NCBI GenBank assembly: GCA_024699855.1
Contig: JAMPIQ010000001.1
Span: 5,394,001 to 5,458,000, forward strand
DNA length: 64,000 bases
Source: Aphelenchoides besseyi
Taxonomy: Eukaryota; Nematoda; Chromadorea; Rhabditida; Aphelenchoididae
Direction of reading: 5' to 3'
Shown piece by piece: positions 12,724-25,359 of this stretch (position 1 is the stretch's first letter; every line of letters begins with the position of its first letter). A program made the translations under genes and the position numbers. The notes under the pieces were generated by a model. It saw only the letters and a list, made by a program, of their open reading frames with translations. It did not search any database and was not told where the DNA came from.

Positions 12724-13166
12724 ATGGCGGCTCGTCGTTCGGGCCCAAAACTGATGACTGAAAGGAGTCGGCAGATTCACCATTTTGTTGAAATCGATCT
12801 TCTTAAGACTCGAATCGAAGAGCGCAATGAATTTCGAGTTTTTAAAAACAAAAAGTTGACAACGTTTGTCAACTTCGAGGATCGTCATTGCTCTTTGAGG
12901 TCCAATTGCATTCGGGGATTCTGACGCAAAAGTTTCCAGCTAATCCGAAGCGTCCGGAGATTACGATGAAGACCGTCGGATTTGCGCTCATTTTGTTTTT
13001 AATCGTCCAATTTGTAGTTTTCGCCTTTTTTTGCTTCTCGCCATTGGCGTCGTTTTGCGTTCTCTGGTGGAAGTTTGGTGTTGGAAGCTGCCAACGAAAG
13101 CCGGGAATTGAACGTTCCGGACCATTGGAAACGTTGAACGTGATTAGAACGTCGTCCGGAAATTGA
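12724..13166 (+). CDS. possible small one-TM protein, two exons
   Basis: Starts 55 bp from the H2B start on the opposite strand, so the two would share a bidirectional promoter. A first exon from ATG 12724 (MAARRSGPKLMTERSR) could splice at about 12838/12900 into a frame that carries PANPKRPEITMKTVGFALI and a long hydrophobic segment (LFLIVQFVVFAFFCFSPLAS), ending at 13166. The segment ITMKTVGFALILFL faintly recalls the first membrane helix of TMEM230/DUF872 proteins, but the second helix is not visible. Both frame choice and gene reality are uncertain. Confidence 0.35.
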
Positions 13167-13900
13167 GTTTGTTTTCTGTAAAATCGATGACCGTTGGAAT
13201 CGAGCGGTCGGCCGACGGTCTTCGCACTTTTGTGCGTCCTTTCGCCGCGACGTCGTTGCGGATGTGCGGTGCGTCGCTTTGCGTTCCGACCGCTTTAGCG
13301 TCCTCGCGGTTTCTTTCCACCGACCAACCTAACGCTTTTTCGTCATTCGCTTCGCGCAGTTTTTGACGTTTTTGCGATGCACGAAAATATTTTCCCGCGA
13401 TCGTTCCGTTCGGTTGTTTTTGGGCGGAACGTTGGAATCTGTGGGTGAAGACGCAAAATTTGGAAAATTTATTTTTGCTTTTCATTGAAAATTTCGCAAT
13501 TTCGATCGAAGCGCACGATCGGACGTCGCGGCGCTTTTGGCGCGTTCGTCGTTTTTCACGCACGTCGATCGTACGCACAAAAACTCTTGGACTCGAAAAC
13601 AGATTTCGGCACACGAAGTGTCCGAGGGTCTTGGGAGACGGCGGGACGACGGCCACTGGGCAATTTGACTTCCCGGCCCTTGAGCGTGTGAATAGACAGA
13701 CGGCCGTCGCGTTCGTCCGCGTTTTTTGGCAAATTCGCCGGCGCTTTTCGTTTACGTCGACGAATGCAAATCGCCGCATGAGTCACTGGGCCGCGATTTC
13801 GCAAAAGTCACACGTGCTGCGCGTTTTCGCTGATAAGCCACGGGGTTTTTCGAACGCGGTTTTTGCGTCCGAAAATTTTAATCTTTGCGTTTTTTCAGTG
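13167..13900. other. CpG-rich 5' region of the PP2A gene
   Basis: No gene recognised. The stretch is dense in CpG and carries long overlapping open frames on both strands (up to 211 codons on the minus strand), which is a side effect of composition. It ends in TTTTTTCAG two bases before the PP2A start codon, a cis- or trans-splice acceptor. Confidence 0.5.
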
Positions 13901-14976
<1,076 letters not shown>

Positions 14977-15260
14977 AGAAGCTCGTCGATAAATTCAGTC
15001 TTATTGTCCCTTCATCGTCTTCTTTCCCATTTCCTTTTCTGTTTATTTTACCTGATGATTGGAAGAGTAAAATTATTTGTTTGCAAATAAACATCAAACA
15101 AATTACTTCAATTCTCGACTGAAACAGCGAACTCGGGGAGCAGGTAATGAGCTTAAGTTATTGGTGTTCATGAGCAGCTACGTCTCGGAACGAATGTCTT
15201 GGTTGCCGATTGATTGCGCTGTTCAGTCGACGGTTTCCGTCATTTCATCGAACAGCAAAG

Positions 15261-16215
15261 ATGTCCGGCCAAGACACGTTGGAGGAGTTTTTGCAGTGGA
15301 TGAAAAGCTCGGATGATGACGACATTTCGGAGGCTCGAAATTTTCTGTTCGCACCGAACGAAGATCGAAAAGTGAGTTTGAAATTTTGTTTTCAATTTGA
15401 TTGTTTCAGTGGCTCGAGGAGTACATCAACGACATGAAGGGTCCCACTCATTATCGCTACACAAAGTACGATCTGAAAGTGGTCAACTCGTTTCGCATTC
15501 GTCAGGATTCGTCGATTTACGAGTTTTCGGAGTTGGGTGACAAGTGAGTAGCAGGTTCAAAAATGAAACTTGTCTTTAGAATCCTTCTGATGCACGGTGT
15601 TCATCAATCCGACTTGTTAGATTTGTTGACTCACGGCTTCACCAAAGAATGCGGTCGCGCGGGATCCAAAGCGTTTTTCAGTTCCGGTTACTATTTCACT
15701 CCCTGCTCAACCAAAGCCATTAACTGGGCAATCGGTGAGGACGCGTATATCAAAGAGCGTCGCGCGGACAAAAACGAGTATAAGCCACAAGTCGATTATC
15801 CATATCACGTTGTGTTCTGTGCCATCGCCAAAGGAAAACTCGAATCTTTTCGAATCCCCCAGAAGAAACCTTTCTATTACCATTGGCCCGATTCACGAAT
15901 GAGTGTGGCGAAATACGTTCCGGAAAAGACCCTTAAGTAAGTTGATCTTCAGACAACTATAACAAGTGACTCGTTTTCAGTGTTCCCTTCTTCGACTCTT
16001 TCATTTCGGCCGACGGGAAATCAATGGAGCGAATGTCGAGTTTGAACATTCCGGTTGGCGGTTTCAAGCGCGATCCCGATGTTTACACCGAAAATAAGAA
16101 CGAAAAGTTGCCCGAGTACCCGGAGTATTGCGTTTACCGTCCACAACAAATTCGAATGGCTTATCTCGCCGAAATCCAACTCGTCAAGCAATCGTGCATC
16201 AAAGCCGATACATAG
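15261..16215 (+). CDS. stand-alone PARP-fold ADP-ribosyltransferase
   Basis: Four exons (15261-15371, 15410-15543, 15580-15936, 15981-16215) give about 278 residues. The middle matches the PARP catalytic core: LLMHGVHQSDLLDLLTHGF (His at about 87), a glycine and tyrosine in SSGYYFTPCSTKAINWA (Tyr about 119-120), and a closing strand PEYCVYRPQQIRMAYLAEIQ that places Glu about 249 like the catalytic Glu of the H-Y-E triad. I see no zinc finger, WWE, macro or SAM domain; the first 80 residues are acidic and predicted to be mainly linker. A poly-ADP-ribose branch-competent enzyme needs that Glu, and it appears to be kept, but activity is inference. AATAAA lies at 16247. Confidence 0.75.
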
Positions 16216-16827
16216 CCTTTTAACATTTTTACTTACCTTTCAATCAAATAAACCATCTACTATTTGAACTTCTTTGTTGAACCGAAGGACATGTGAATCC
16301 AAACACTTCTTGGACATTTGAAGTTGCACAAAACTCTGATACAATAAGCGGTGTTTTTGGTCTCTTCTTAGAGCTCTTTATTCTTGATCATTTGACAAGG
16401 AATGTCGTCCCGAAGTGCTCTTCGATCTTAATTTCCATTCAACGCTTATTCTGACCTCATTCTATTCGGCAAATGAGTCGATGAACAGAGAGGATTGCTG
16501 ATGGACAAATCGATCAACCTACTTTCAATGTTTTTCGTCGTTTCAAACAAAAGTTTGTTAAAAAGTTTTCGAATTAAAAAGTGACTTTAAAGTCATCATC
16601 TACAGAATTAGTGAATTAAGTCGTCACAAAGACGGGACATTTTTAGAAAATCTTTTGTGCTTGTTGTCTCACTTCCCTTCAATTTAATTTAAGTACAAAG
16701 TGGAGCAAATTTGTGTTTGAATACAATACCTTTTGGTATCGCCATCTGCAAACTTTGTGTGAACATTCGACACACTTGTGAAATTTAATGTTGCTGAAAG
16801 CTCTGTTCTGACTCCCGAGTTTCCATT
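16216..16827. other. intergenic stretch
   Basis: Poly(A) signal of the PARP-like gene at about 16247. The rest is AT-rich with no coding signal that I can see. Confidence 0.5.
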
Positions 16828-18164
16828 ATGACAAATATGACCACAAGTGAACTGTTGGTTATTGGCCGGGTGACTCAAGAAAACTGCGAGTTGGCATTAA
16901 AAATAAATCGTAGTCCGTGGATAATGACCGTTACGTTGGTTCATATTTACGTTGTTTTCTGCGGTTTGTTGGCAATGCGCGAGTATTTCAAGACCCATGC
17001 AATACGCAAAGCTGCTCGGCTGGTAAACGTCAACCTAAAGGTCAATTTTGCAGAAAACTAGCCAACTTTGTAAGTTTAGGTTATTTCTATAATTGGTTTC
17101 GGGTATTACTTTTTGGGCTTTCTATCTCCGATTTTGGTTGGCTTATACCGAGTGGTAAGGGATCAACCGTCGAAGTAATGTTCGCTGTTGTAGTACATTT
17201 ACGTCCGCAATCCACAGCCCTGTGATTATATTTGGAGGTTTGATGTCTGATAAAATCAAAGTAATTTGTTTTTAGTGCCGATTTCTGCTACGTACTTTAC
17301 AGTCAACACCCGTTCGTACATTTTGATCGATTTCTAATTCCCATTCTTTTTAGTACGGCGTGTATGCTCGCCTATACAGTAAGTCGAGAGTTTTATATCT
17401 AATGCTGTTAGACCTTCCATATTGCATTGCTCACAGAACGCATATTTGCGTTGTTGTTCGAAACTGTTCGTGAACGTCAACCGATTTTTGGAGTGACTGT
17501 TGCCTTGTTCGTTGCAATTTTCCCTCAGATTTCGATTTTCGGTTTCTATTATCCTTGGTACTACAAGAATGGAGTGCTTCGCGACCGTGTTTTCTGTTCT
17601 GGCCCGGTTCACACCACCAGCTCCGCGAACGCCGTTCTTTTTCCTACGATGGCCGGGCTTTTAGCTGTGGACATTTTCGTTGCGTTCGGTGATGTCTGCC
17701 TACTCTTCTTCAATAAATATCAAATAGCTAAATACTATCGGTAACTTTTGCGTATGAAAGAACTTTAAATTGCTTTACAGACGTATATCGGACACTTACA
17801 CATTGGCTAAATCGTTCTCGTTACACGGAGCTCAAATTTCAATTCGAGTGATCGCACCGTTCTCTCTAACGCACAGTTTATCTTACAGCACAGTCGCCTT
17901 GCTCTATATCTATTACCTTTCCCGAATGCATACGTTAAGCTCGGAGATGAATCAGTTTTGGCGTGAGGGTGTCAATTTGGTTTGTTCAAAGAATTGAAGT
18001 TGATTTCTGAATCTGAATTGCAGGCGCGAACTTTTAACAACTTCCTCCTGTTCTTTGCTCTTTACTTCTTTCATCGAAAAGAACGTCCGAACCCAAACAA
18101 GTGGACTCGCGATGCAAACGAAACCGATCGCTATTTCCAACAATTCAATCAAATGATCTCGTAG
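16828..18164 (+). CDS. nematode Sra/Srab-like seven-TM chemoreceptor
   Basis: Seven exons (16828-17040, 17080-17154, 17194-17237, 17276-17378, 17412-17740, 17781-17979, 18024-18164) keep phase and give about 367 residues. Hydrophobic segments appear in order: IMTVTLVHIYVVFCGLLAM, VISIIGFGYYFLGFLSPILV, FLIPILFSTACMLAYTTFHI, FGVTVALFVAIFPQISIFGF, FPTMAGLLAVDIFVAFGDVC, IRVIAPFSLTHSLSYSTVAL and a last one around NNFLLFFALYFF. ALLTERIFALLFE after TM3 resembles the ER(I/T)FAT motif of nematode Sra and related serpentine receptors, as does the NPQPCDYIWSADFC loop before TM3. N-terminal NMTTS is a glycosylation sequon. Assignment to a subfamily is tentative. This gene is the best taxonomic marker in the window. 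Confidence 0.72.
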
Positions 18165-18466
18165 AATATCTCTTGTGACAATAAACTATGGCTAACTGAC
18201 CTTCGTGTTCTTACGAATCGTCCACATTCATTCACGCAGTTCACAACAAATCTTCTTGCCATCTTTGCGACTGTAAACAACGCAAACGAAAAGGAAAATC
18301 GATAACATTAGCAAGAGATCGAAGGAGTGATCGTTAGACAAAAGAGATTCGACATTTCGACATGATCCAGACATTTTATTTTGTGTCAACTCGTTTTCTG
18401 GTCTCCCTACCAACTGCTCCTGTATCGCGTGTTGATTTTTATTTGTGTCGTTTACATTTCAGGGCC

Positions 18467-19827
18467 ATGAATTCCGCGGTTGACCGTTCGAAACGCGAAC
18501 TTGGAAGCCGTTGGGTTCGCCAAACGTTTTTCGCTTATCTGAGCCGTCAAGTCGCTTCCGAAACCTCAGAATTGAAACAAAAACAAGCAACTCGTTTGTC
18601 AGTAAGTGAATTTGTTTTCGTCAAAACTTATTGGTTCTCGTTTTCAGATCCTGTCGCCTCGTTTTGTTGACATCGCGTGCGAATTGCTTCAGGATTCGAA
18701 TGTTCGTATGCGCTTGTCGCCGTTGGGATCTCAGAATGTTTGGTCGTTTGATGGATTGAACTTGGCGGAGTGTACCGAATCGATGGCCCTTTCGATTCTC
18801 CGTTTGGCCAATCCGATTGTTCGCAAATTGGTTTGTTCTGCTGATATTGGATTCATCAATACGATCAACATCAATGTTTTGCCGTTTCTCGAACGTAAGT
18901 CGTGTAACAAAAAAGAGCACAACCTTTTCCTTTCTAGACGTCACAAACTTAACAATTGAAACCACACGTCGTTACCGTGTTTTTCTCGAGTTGATTCAAG
19001 ACCTTAGCGGCCAGTTGAAAATGCTGGATTGTCCGCTCGTCTATTTGAATTCGATTACCGGTCTCTCCTTAACAATCGATGTTTTCCGTACGTGGTTGTC
19101 TCCTCAAGGAAAGGTTCGAAGCACTCAACGATTTCATTGTACTGAGGATTTCAGGGGGACTTGAACTACATTTTGGCACACAGTTTTCGTCGTATTCATT
19201 TGCGAATCAAAGGCGGGAGTCTAACAGCTACCAATCGCTTCAAATTCAGGTGTTTGAGTTGAACTTCGATTTTTTACTTTACAGTTTCAGTGCAACGTCC
19301 GCGATTCAACAAGCCACTGAAGAGTTGATTTTGGATTACGAAGCAAAAATACGAGTTGGCATCTTTCCCGGCCGGTTCGTCAGCCATTTGCCCAATTTGA
19401 AGAAAATTTGCGTCTATTTCAATCGATTCTGTCCGTTGGCTTTGGTGAGTTCGAATGGAAACGTTCGCTCGAATGTCTTTGATTTCAGTCCTTCAAACCG
19501 GCGCTTCTTTTGACAAAAGAGTTTCTTTTGGTCGCCTCAATGTTTTCTCAGAACTTCAAAGACAATGCGAAGAACGTGCAGAAGTACGTGGTCGTGTTAC
19601 GAAATCCCGTCGAGATCGCTGCAAACGAGAACAAACGCGAATGGTACAAGGAATTGTCGAAAAAAATGGCTTTCGAATGCAACACTGTGGACACCGCCCA
19701 GTACTTTAAACGCGACTACGATCTTCAAGCATACACGGCAGTTCACGATCTAGCTCCAACGGCGTTGCTTTTGCGCGGAGTGATGGAACAAACAACGTTC
19801 TTTGTAATTGCCGATTTCGTCAATTAG
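18467..19827 (+). CDS. orphan cytosolic protein, about 383 residues
   Basis: Six exons (18467-18601, 18648-18894, 18938-19113, 19155-19249, 19285-19444, 19489-19827) join cleanly. The start follows TTTACATTTCAG by a few bases. The N-terminus is basic and helical (RSKRELGSRWVRQTFFAYLS). The middle alternates Leu-rich helices and strands (SILRLANPIVRKLV, YRVFLELIQDLSGQLKMLD) and the second half has RIHLRIKGGSLTATNRFKF and RFVSHLPNLKKICVYF. This up-down pattern resembles nematode F-box/FTH-type proteins in a general way, but no F-box signature is visible and I do not assign a family. No signal peptide or TM segment. AATAAA near 19918. Confidence 0.7.
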
Positions 19828-20443
19828 TTTTATTGCCTTAAACTTAGTATTAAATTGATCTTTTTGTTTATTTTATTATAGTAATTTAAGGTTGTCTTGC
19901 TCTTAAGTTTCTGCTATAATAAACGTCTAATTCAACAATTGCTGAGCTCAGAAGTGAACTTATGAATGACAATAAACGATTGACCTTTTCATCTACGAGA
20001 CATTGAACTGATTTGCTTGTATTGAAGTGACCAAGTCATTAACCGTCAACTATCGACAAGTAACCCTCATCTGTCGTCATCTGAATAAACAGAAATACCA
20101 ATTTTCTTGTTTTAATCATATGCTCAGTGAACAGAAAGTGTGATAGCTTACAACTAGGAAGCAATCGACTGACTTTCAACTTGAGTTGAATTTAACTGTG
20201 GATGTCAAATTGCCCACGATTAATTTACTGGATGTTTTCTCATCAGCCTCAGTCTCTATTCGTGTGGCAGGTTAACTGTTCCGCATCTTCTACATGCACT
20301 CACAACGTTCCACAGACATCTCGGGAATTTGCATAACAAAAACTAAGAGCTTGCATAAACAACCTAAAAGCATCCAAAGCGAATTCATATATTCACTCGA
20401 GCGTTCAACTGATTGAACGAGAAGTCGAGAGAACGGAACGGAT
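19828..20443. other. intergenic stretch
   Basis: 3' UTR and poly(A) signal of the preceding gene (AATAAA about 19918) and the promoter side of the PP1-like gene. No open frame with coding character. Confidence 0.5.
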
Positions 20444-22460
20444 ATGGCAAAAGAAGTTAACGGAAAAGTAAGTTCGCTTGTCGAGTTGCTAACCACTACT
20501 GACTCAGGGAACTCCATCGATCAAGGAAGAGAAGAGCAAGAAGCGAAAAGATGAAGCGGCAAACAAGACGTCTGAAAAGGTTTGATCCAATTTCTTGTGA
20601 TCATTCTCAATAGTCTAGAACGTGAAACCGAAACCCAACAACGATGTTCAATCACCAATTGTTGGAACGCCGAAGACACCGATAATCGTTGGGACTCCAA
20701 AGACGCCGTTGGTTGATCTACAACCACAACTCATCAACGGAAAGACATTCAAGGAGCGACTCATGGAGCAAGACCCGCCAACCAAAGACGTTCCATTGAT
20801 CAGCGCAGATACTCAATTGACTGCCGACAACAAAGGCGTTACAACAGATCTAATGAGCACGAAACTCGGACCGCCAACAGCAAAAGAAATGGAAATTGAA
20901 AAGGTAAACCAAAGAGCAGTTTTCGTAATCTTTCCCGGTAGTTAAACTTGAAACAATTGATCAAAGAACATCTTAACAAAGGAGTTGCCAGAATGGATTA
21001 TTCGGTCACTATTTTGCATCAGCTGTTGGATTTGGCACGCGCATCGTTTCAAAAACAACCGACTTTGGTTGAAGTCAAGGCTCCGGTCAATATTTGCGGC
21101 GATATTCACGGTAAACTCAAAGTGAAACGTGTTTTTATTTGCGTTTCAGGTCAGTATACCGACTTGATGCGAATCTTTGCGGTGAGTCCTCAGCTGTTCT
21201 TTCTCGTAATCAGTTTTTGCAGAGCTGTGGATTACCGTTTCGTTCTCGGTACTTGTTTCTCGGAGGTAAAAGGACTTCAGTTCACTGTACCCAATCGTTT
21301 TAGATTACGTTGACAGAGGAAGACATTCCTTGGAAGTGATCGTCTTTTTGCTCGCTTGCAAAGTTCAGTATCCAATGAGCATATTTCTGCTACGTGGAAA
21401 TCATGAGTTAGTATCAGGGTTTGAATTTTGGCCAGACAATCAGAAGAAATCAAATGAATGGATTGCAAAGGCGGCGAATAATTTGCATGCTGTTTGCACG
21501 GAAGTTCTCTCTGTATAGACTTTTGGACTTGCGGAGGCGGTTTCTTGAAGTTGACACATTTATTGCGAGTTCGTTGCCAAGTCCAAAAGTCTTTTTATGC
21601 AGAGAAGCGAGGAAATAAGCATGCAGATCTTCCGTCTCTTTGCCATCCATCGATTAGGATTCTCTTCTGACTGTCTGATAAAAATTCGATTTCTTGATTG
21701 CCACACATCAATCGGTAAGATCCAATGATTTGTTTTTGTTCAATTTATTTTTTCAGTGTTTACGGATTTAACGCCGAGCTTCGAACTCGCTACCGAGATG
21801 TCGCTCAATCGACTTCTTTGTACCAACACTTTAATTCGGTTTTTGCTGAAATGCCGTTGGCTGCAATTGTCTCTGGCAAGATTCTTTGCATGGTGAGTTC
21901 TCGGAAGTAAAGCAGCTGATCATGGTTCTAGCATGGCGGTTTGAGTCCCCATTTGAACTCTTTGGACGACGTTCGAAAAATCCAACGCCCATTGACAGTT
22001 GTCAAAGGCCTTGCACAGGTGATCAAAAGCTACAAGTTTGTTGATTTCGTGTATTTAGGACTTGTTATGGGCAGATCCAGAGGCCGGAGTCGCGGGCTTT
22101 GCGCCGAACAAAGTACGTGCCACATCGCATGTTTTCGGTGAAACGGCCGTTCAAGAAAAATGCAAACAACTTTCAATTGATATGATAATCCGTGCCCATC
22201 AGGCACATTGCCTTCTGCCGACTTCTTTCATCATATGTTTTAGGTTGTCGAATATGGCTACGCGTTCTTCGCTGGTCGCCAACTTCTAACGATATTCTCT
22301 GCTTCGCGCTATCACGACGATCTTTGCAATTATGCGGCTGTTGTTCAAGTGAACGAGCGTCTGGAGGTTTCATTCATGCAACTAAAACCAATCGAATTCG
22401 AACAACACAAACAGGACAAAATTGCTCGTACTCAAGATGTTGTTGACGATGACGAGTGAT
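20444..22460 (+). CDS. divergent PP1-like Ser/Thr phosphatase
   Basis: The N-terminus is a disordered Lys/Pro extension with repeated VGTPKTP units that is absent from PP1 itself. The catalytic core follows: [110 protein letters not shown] and [15 protein letters not shown]. Metal and phosphate ligands are kept in the first motifs, while the usual SAPNYC is altered to SASRYH, so activity is likely but not certain. GNHE (ending 21407) and the codons LPHINR (from 21698) are adjacent in every PP1, yet here a 290-nt hairpin without GT-AG ends separates them. A 17-nt exon (21698-21714) follows. The intron 22203-22243 is GC-AG. The tail is short and acidic (DVVDDDE). Poly(A) signal at about 22467. 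Confidence 0.85.
21408..21697. repeat. 290-nt imperfect foldback inside the PP1-like coding region
   Basis: The left arm (about 21413-21533) and right arm (about 21577-21699) are inverted copies. The innermost part AGACTTTTGGACTTG (about 21517-21531) is perfectly matched by CAAGTCCAAAAGTCT (21579-21593). Further out GCATGC, CAGAC(A)(A/G)TCAGAAGA and GAATTTT pair in the same order with small gaps, at roughly two thirds identity, around a loop of about 45 nt. Pairing runs to within a few bases of both coding junctions. The element carries in-frame stops and its length is not a multiple of three, so it must be removed from mRNA or DNA for the phosphatase to be made. Confidence 0.7.
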
Positions 22461-22484
22461 TGAAAAATAAAAGAAAAGGTTACT

Positions 22485-22610
22485 GCAAGAAGTGGGATTC
22501 GAACCCACGCATCCGAAGATACTGCAACCGCCCATGGACCGTCACATTCGACGGAAGAACCCGCTGGTGATTCTTGAGTGCAGCGCCTTAGACCGCTCGG
22601 CCATCCTTGC
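22485..22610 (-). tRNA. tRNA-Leu(CAA) with intron
   Basis: Minus strand. Acceptor stem GCAAGGA pairs with TTCTTGC, the D arm is TGGCCGAGCGGTCTAAGGC and the T arm GTGGGTTCGAATCCCAC. The anticodon arm is CTGCA-CTCAAGA-TGCAG with anticodon CAA, interrupted after position 37 by an intron of about 40 nt. A long variable arm fits the type II tRNA-Leu. Animal tRNA-Leu(CAA) genes often carry such an intron. The gene lies 24 bp past the PP1-like stop. Confidence 0.9.
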
Positions 22611-23034
22611 TACGTGCTTGGGAGCGAGTGAGTGGTTTTTAACTTTCTCTCTCATCGACTTTACATTGAAGCAACAAGTAAGTTTCCATAAAGATCTTTA
22701 TCGTATTGAAAATAAGCTTATCAGTCAGTACTTTATCTCAGCTGATGGTATGGTCAAAAATACAAATCAATCATCAAATCGCATTTTCTCTGACCATCTA
22801 GAATGACAATTTTGAACAAAGTCGGTTGTCTTGTGATACAAATCAGAACAAGAAGTTAATTAATTATTTGGTTCATGTTTTGAGTTCAAATGCTCCATGT
22901 AATCGCACACTCTCTGGCTCTACTTTAATCTTCACTTTCAACGAAATTGATTCGAACAGAAGACATGTCGATTAGTCGGTTATCAAAGTCTAAGTCTATA
23001 GAACATTCTTGCTGTTTGGTTGACTGAATATGTC
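22611..23034. other. intergenic stretch between tRNA genes
   Basis: AT-rich; I see no gene or recognisable site. Confidence 0.5.
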
Positions 23035-23105
23035 GCATTGGTGGTTCAGTGGTAGAATGCTCGCCTGCCACGCGGGCGACCCGGGTTCGATGCCCGGCCA
23101 ATGCA
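23035..23105 (+). tRNA. tRNA-Gly(GCC)
   Basis: 71-nt cloverleaf. Acceptor GCATTGG pairs with CCAATGC, the D arm is TTCAGTGGTAGAA, the anticodon loop CTGCCAC has anticodon GCC, and the T arm is CCGGGTTCGATGCCCGG. A plus-strand T run follows within 10 bp. Confidence 0.95.
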
Positions 23106-23471
23106 ATCTCTTTTTGCCGATTCTATCCATTTCTTTTGAAGCCAGTCGTATTGTCTATAGTACACAGCGTTTGTTTACGTGCACTTGTTCTTTGTAGTTT
23201 GTTACGTTGCTAACACAAACGTCAACTTTTCGAATTCTCTGTTCGAGGGCATTCCGACTAACTGAGCAGTTTTATACACAACGGTTGCTGTCAACTTTTA
23301 TCTTTGTCTTTGGCATATTCGATTGCGCAACTTTAGCGTCCGTCTTTGCTTCGAGTAATTTGACGAAAGATCGCGAGTAATGCGTCGCGCCGGCTGTTCG
23401 TAAGTACCTACCTACACTCTTAAGCAGATCAACTCAACGACTCGAACTCATTCGTGGTTGTTTGGAGCATA
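23106..23471. other. 5' flank of the type I membrane protein gene
   Basis: No gene recognised. Contains the tRNA-Gly terminator T tract and probable promoter sequence of the next gene. Confidence 0.45.
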
Positions 23472-25359
23472 ATGTTTGCCAAAACGTTTGGCGTACTTTT
23501 CATTGTTTTTCTTTTCCTCAATTCGAGGGTTTCTGGAGCTGCGAATGCCGAACACACTAATCCATCGAATGAGCGTTCAATATACGGAAACGTCGTCGAA
23601 ATAATGTAAGTGCAAAACAGTGAAACGACTAATGATCATCTGCTCACTTCTAGTTACCAAGAAGATATCAAAGAACGATGCGAACTCGTGAATTACGACG
23701 TCGACAAACTGAGTAATGAGTTGATGTCCAGTCGTCACATGGAAATCGTGTTCGATGAATGGCACAAAGATTATCCGGTAAGTAACTTCTGATCGTCAGC
23801 AATCAAAATGAGCTTCAGGAATTCGCGTCCACAGTTTTAAATTTCACTGAGAAACAAATTCTCGGCACATTCCTGAACTTACCGTACGGTAAATTCGAGA
23901 CACAACACGACTACATCGTTCGATTCATGATCTTCGTTTCTGATGCAGCACAAAAACATCAAATCACAGACAACATGTAAATGAAGACCTTAGATTCGTC
24001 TTGACATCTTTTTTGCAGCAAACTCAATAATCTACTTGAGGTCACATCCGGAACCGTGTTTCTGGCTAACGAGTTCATGACCACAATCGCGAACAACACG
24101 GCGATCATCGGTTTTGCCAGAAATCAATTCCAAGCGGTAGAACCAGATCTCAGATGTGTTATGATTGTGTGCTTTTTCAGGTGCATCCAAACGAAATTAT
24201 CGTTCGAACAGAATACAAAAACGTTACGGTTATCAAAGAAAAGAAGATGGTACAATTGAGGTTGAAGTTTATGATCGAATTTGTGTTTAGATACGCGCGA
24301 TGGCATGTTTGTACACGGCCGCCAATACAAAGCTCTACAAAGGCTATGAACGATCAGCGGACTTGGAAGTATCGCACAATTCATCTCAAACAGACGGTAA
24401 ATATCTTCAGATTCCCATAAATGATATCCAAGTTTAGATTCCAACACGAAGTCCAACGCTGCTGAAACGAATAAAAAAGAGAAAACAAAAATTGTTCAGG
24501 GCACGAAAAGTAACTATTTTCCGTTTCATGTTATTCAAATGCAATCGGAGTTTCTGGCGAAACACAACTTTAAGAAAGCTCCCGATTTCATTATCGAACA
24601 CAACTCAACTCTGATGTTCATCGACGGCGCCAAATGTACCCAACCGAAAGCCCCACTGTTCGTTTACAGCATGAATAGCGAAGTAAGCAGCTAAAGCTCC
24701 AGCAATTGAGAGATTCTCGCTTTAGAATTGTCGTGACACAAACCTTGAGCGTATTGTTTGTTCGAAAAGCGCCGTCGTTTTCCAAATCGAAATGGAAATG
24801 TTTCGCGATTGTTATTTTGTTCACTCAGCCAATCCGTATGAAACGATCTTCTGCGGCATCGATCAGACCATCATAATGCACCAGAGCCGCGATACTTCGT
24901 TGAGTGAAATTCTCGGGTTTGTGGTTTCACGTGAATGCATTCAACTCGTGTTTTAGCAAATCTGCGAGCAACGATGCGGTGGAAGACATGGTCTTGAGGT
25001 TGTTCAACGGTGCAACAACATGGATCGGTTCGAATTTTACAGCTGCGGTAAGTTCAGCGACGCTAACTGTTTTATCTGATTATTTAAAGGACGCCAATCA
25101 AACGGCTGCTTCAAACAACACGACTTGTCTTCCGTTTACATCGAAGAAAAAGCATCTGATCACCGAGAACGATGGATTCGACAGCTTTGAAATGTGCGTC
25201 GTCAGTTTCCTTTTGTTCTTGAGTTTACTTGTCAATCTGTTTCTCGTGGTCTACAAATTCTATCCGAAAAGAGCGGAAGACGAGGAATACGGAAGTCAAT
25301 ATGTGGACTCGCGAATCAACTTCGTTCGTTTCGTAAATCATCCAGAAACTGAGCCTTGA
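23472..25359 (+). CDS. orphan type I membrane glycoprotein
   Basis: About ten exons with introns of 40 to 48 nt give roughly 500 residues. It has a signal peptide (MFAKTFGVLFIVFLFLNSRV), an ectodomain with several Asn glycosylation sequons (NFTE, NNTA, NVTV, NSTL, NQTA, NNTT) and scattered Cys, one TM helix near the end (CVVSFLLFLSLLVNLFLVVY) and a cytosolic tail of about 40 residues (KFYPKRAEDEEYGSQY). The sequon density implies a heavily glycosylated cell-surface protein. I recognise no domain, and the tail lacks an obvious signalling motif. All splice joins keep phase, which makes the gene itself secure. Confidence 0.75.

Noticed and set aside
13144..13779. 211-codon minus-strand open frame upstream of PP2A
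   Set aside because: It lies in CpG-rich sequence where stop codons are rare, has no family signal, overlaps plus-strand frames of similar length and needs no splice sites used elsewhere.
21408..21697. An ordinary GT-AG intron starting at 21407
   Set aside because: A GT occurs at 21407-21408, but the only AG that would fit before LPHINR (about 21657) leads straight to stop codons; using the acceptor at 21756 would delete the conserved INR codons and change GNHE to GNHD.
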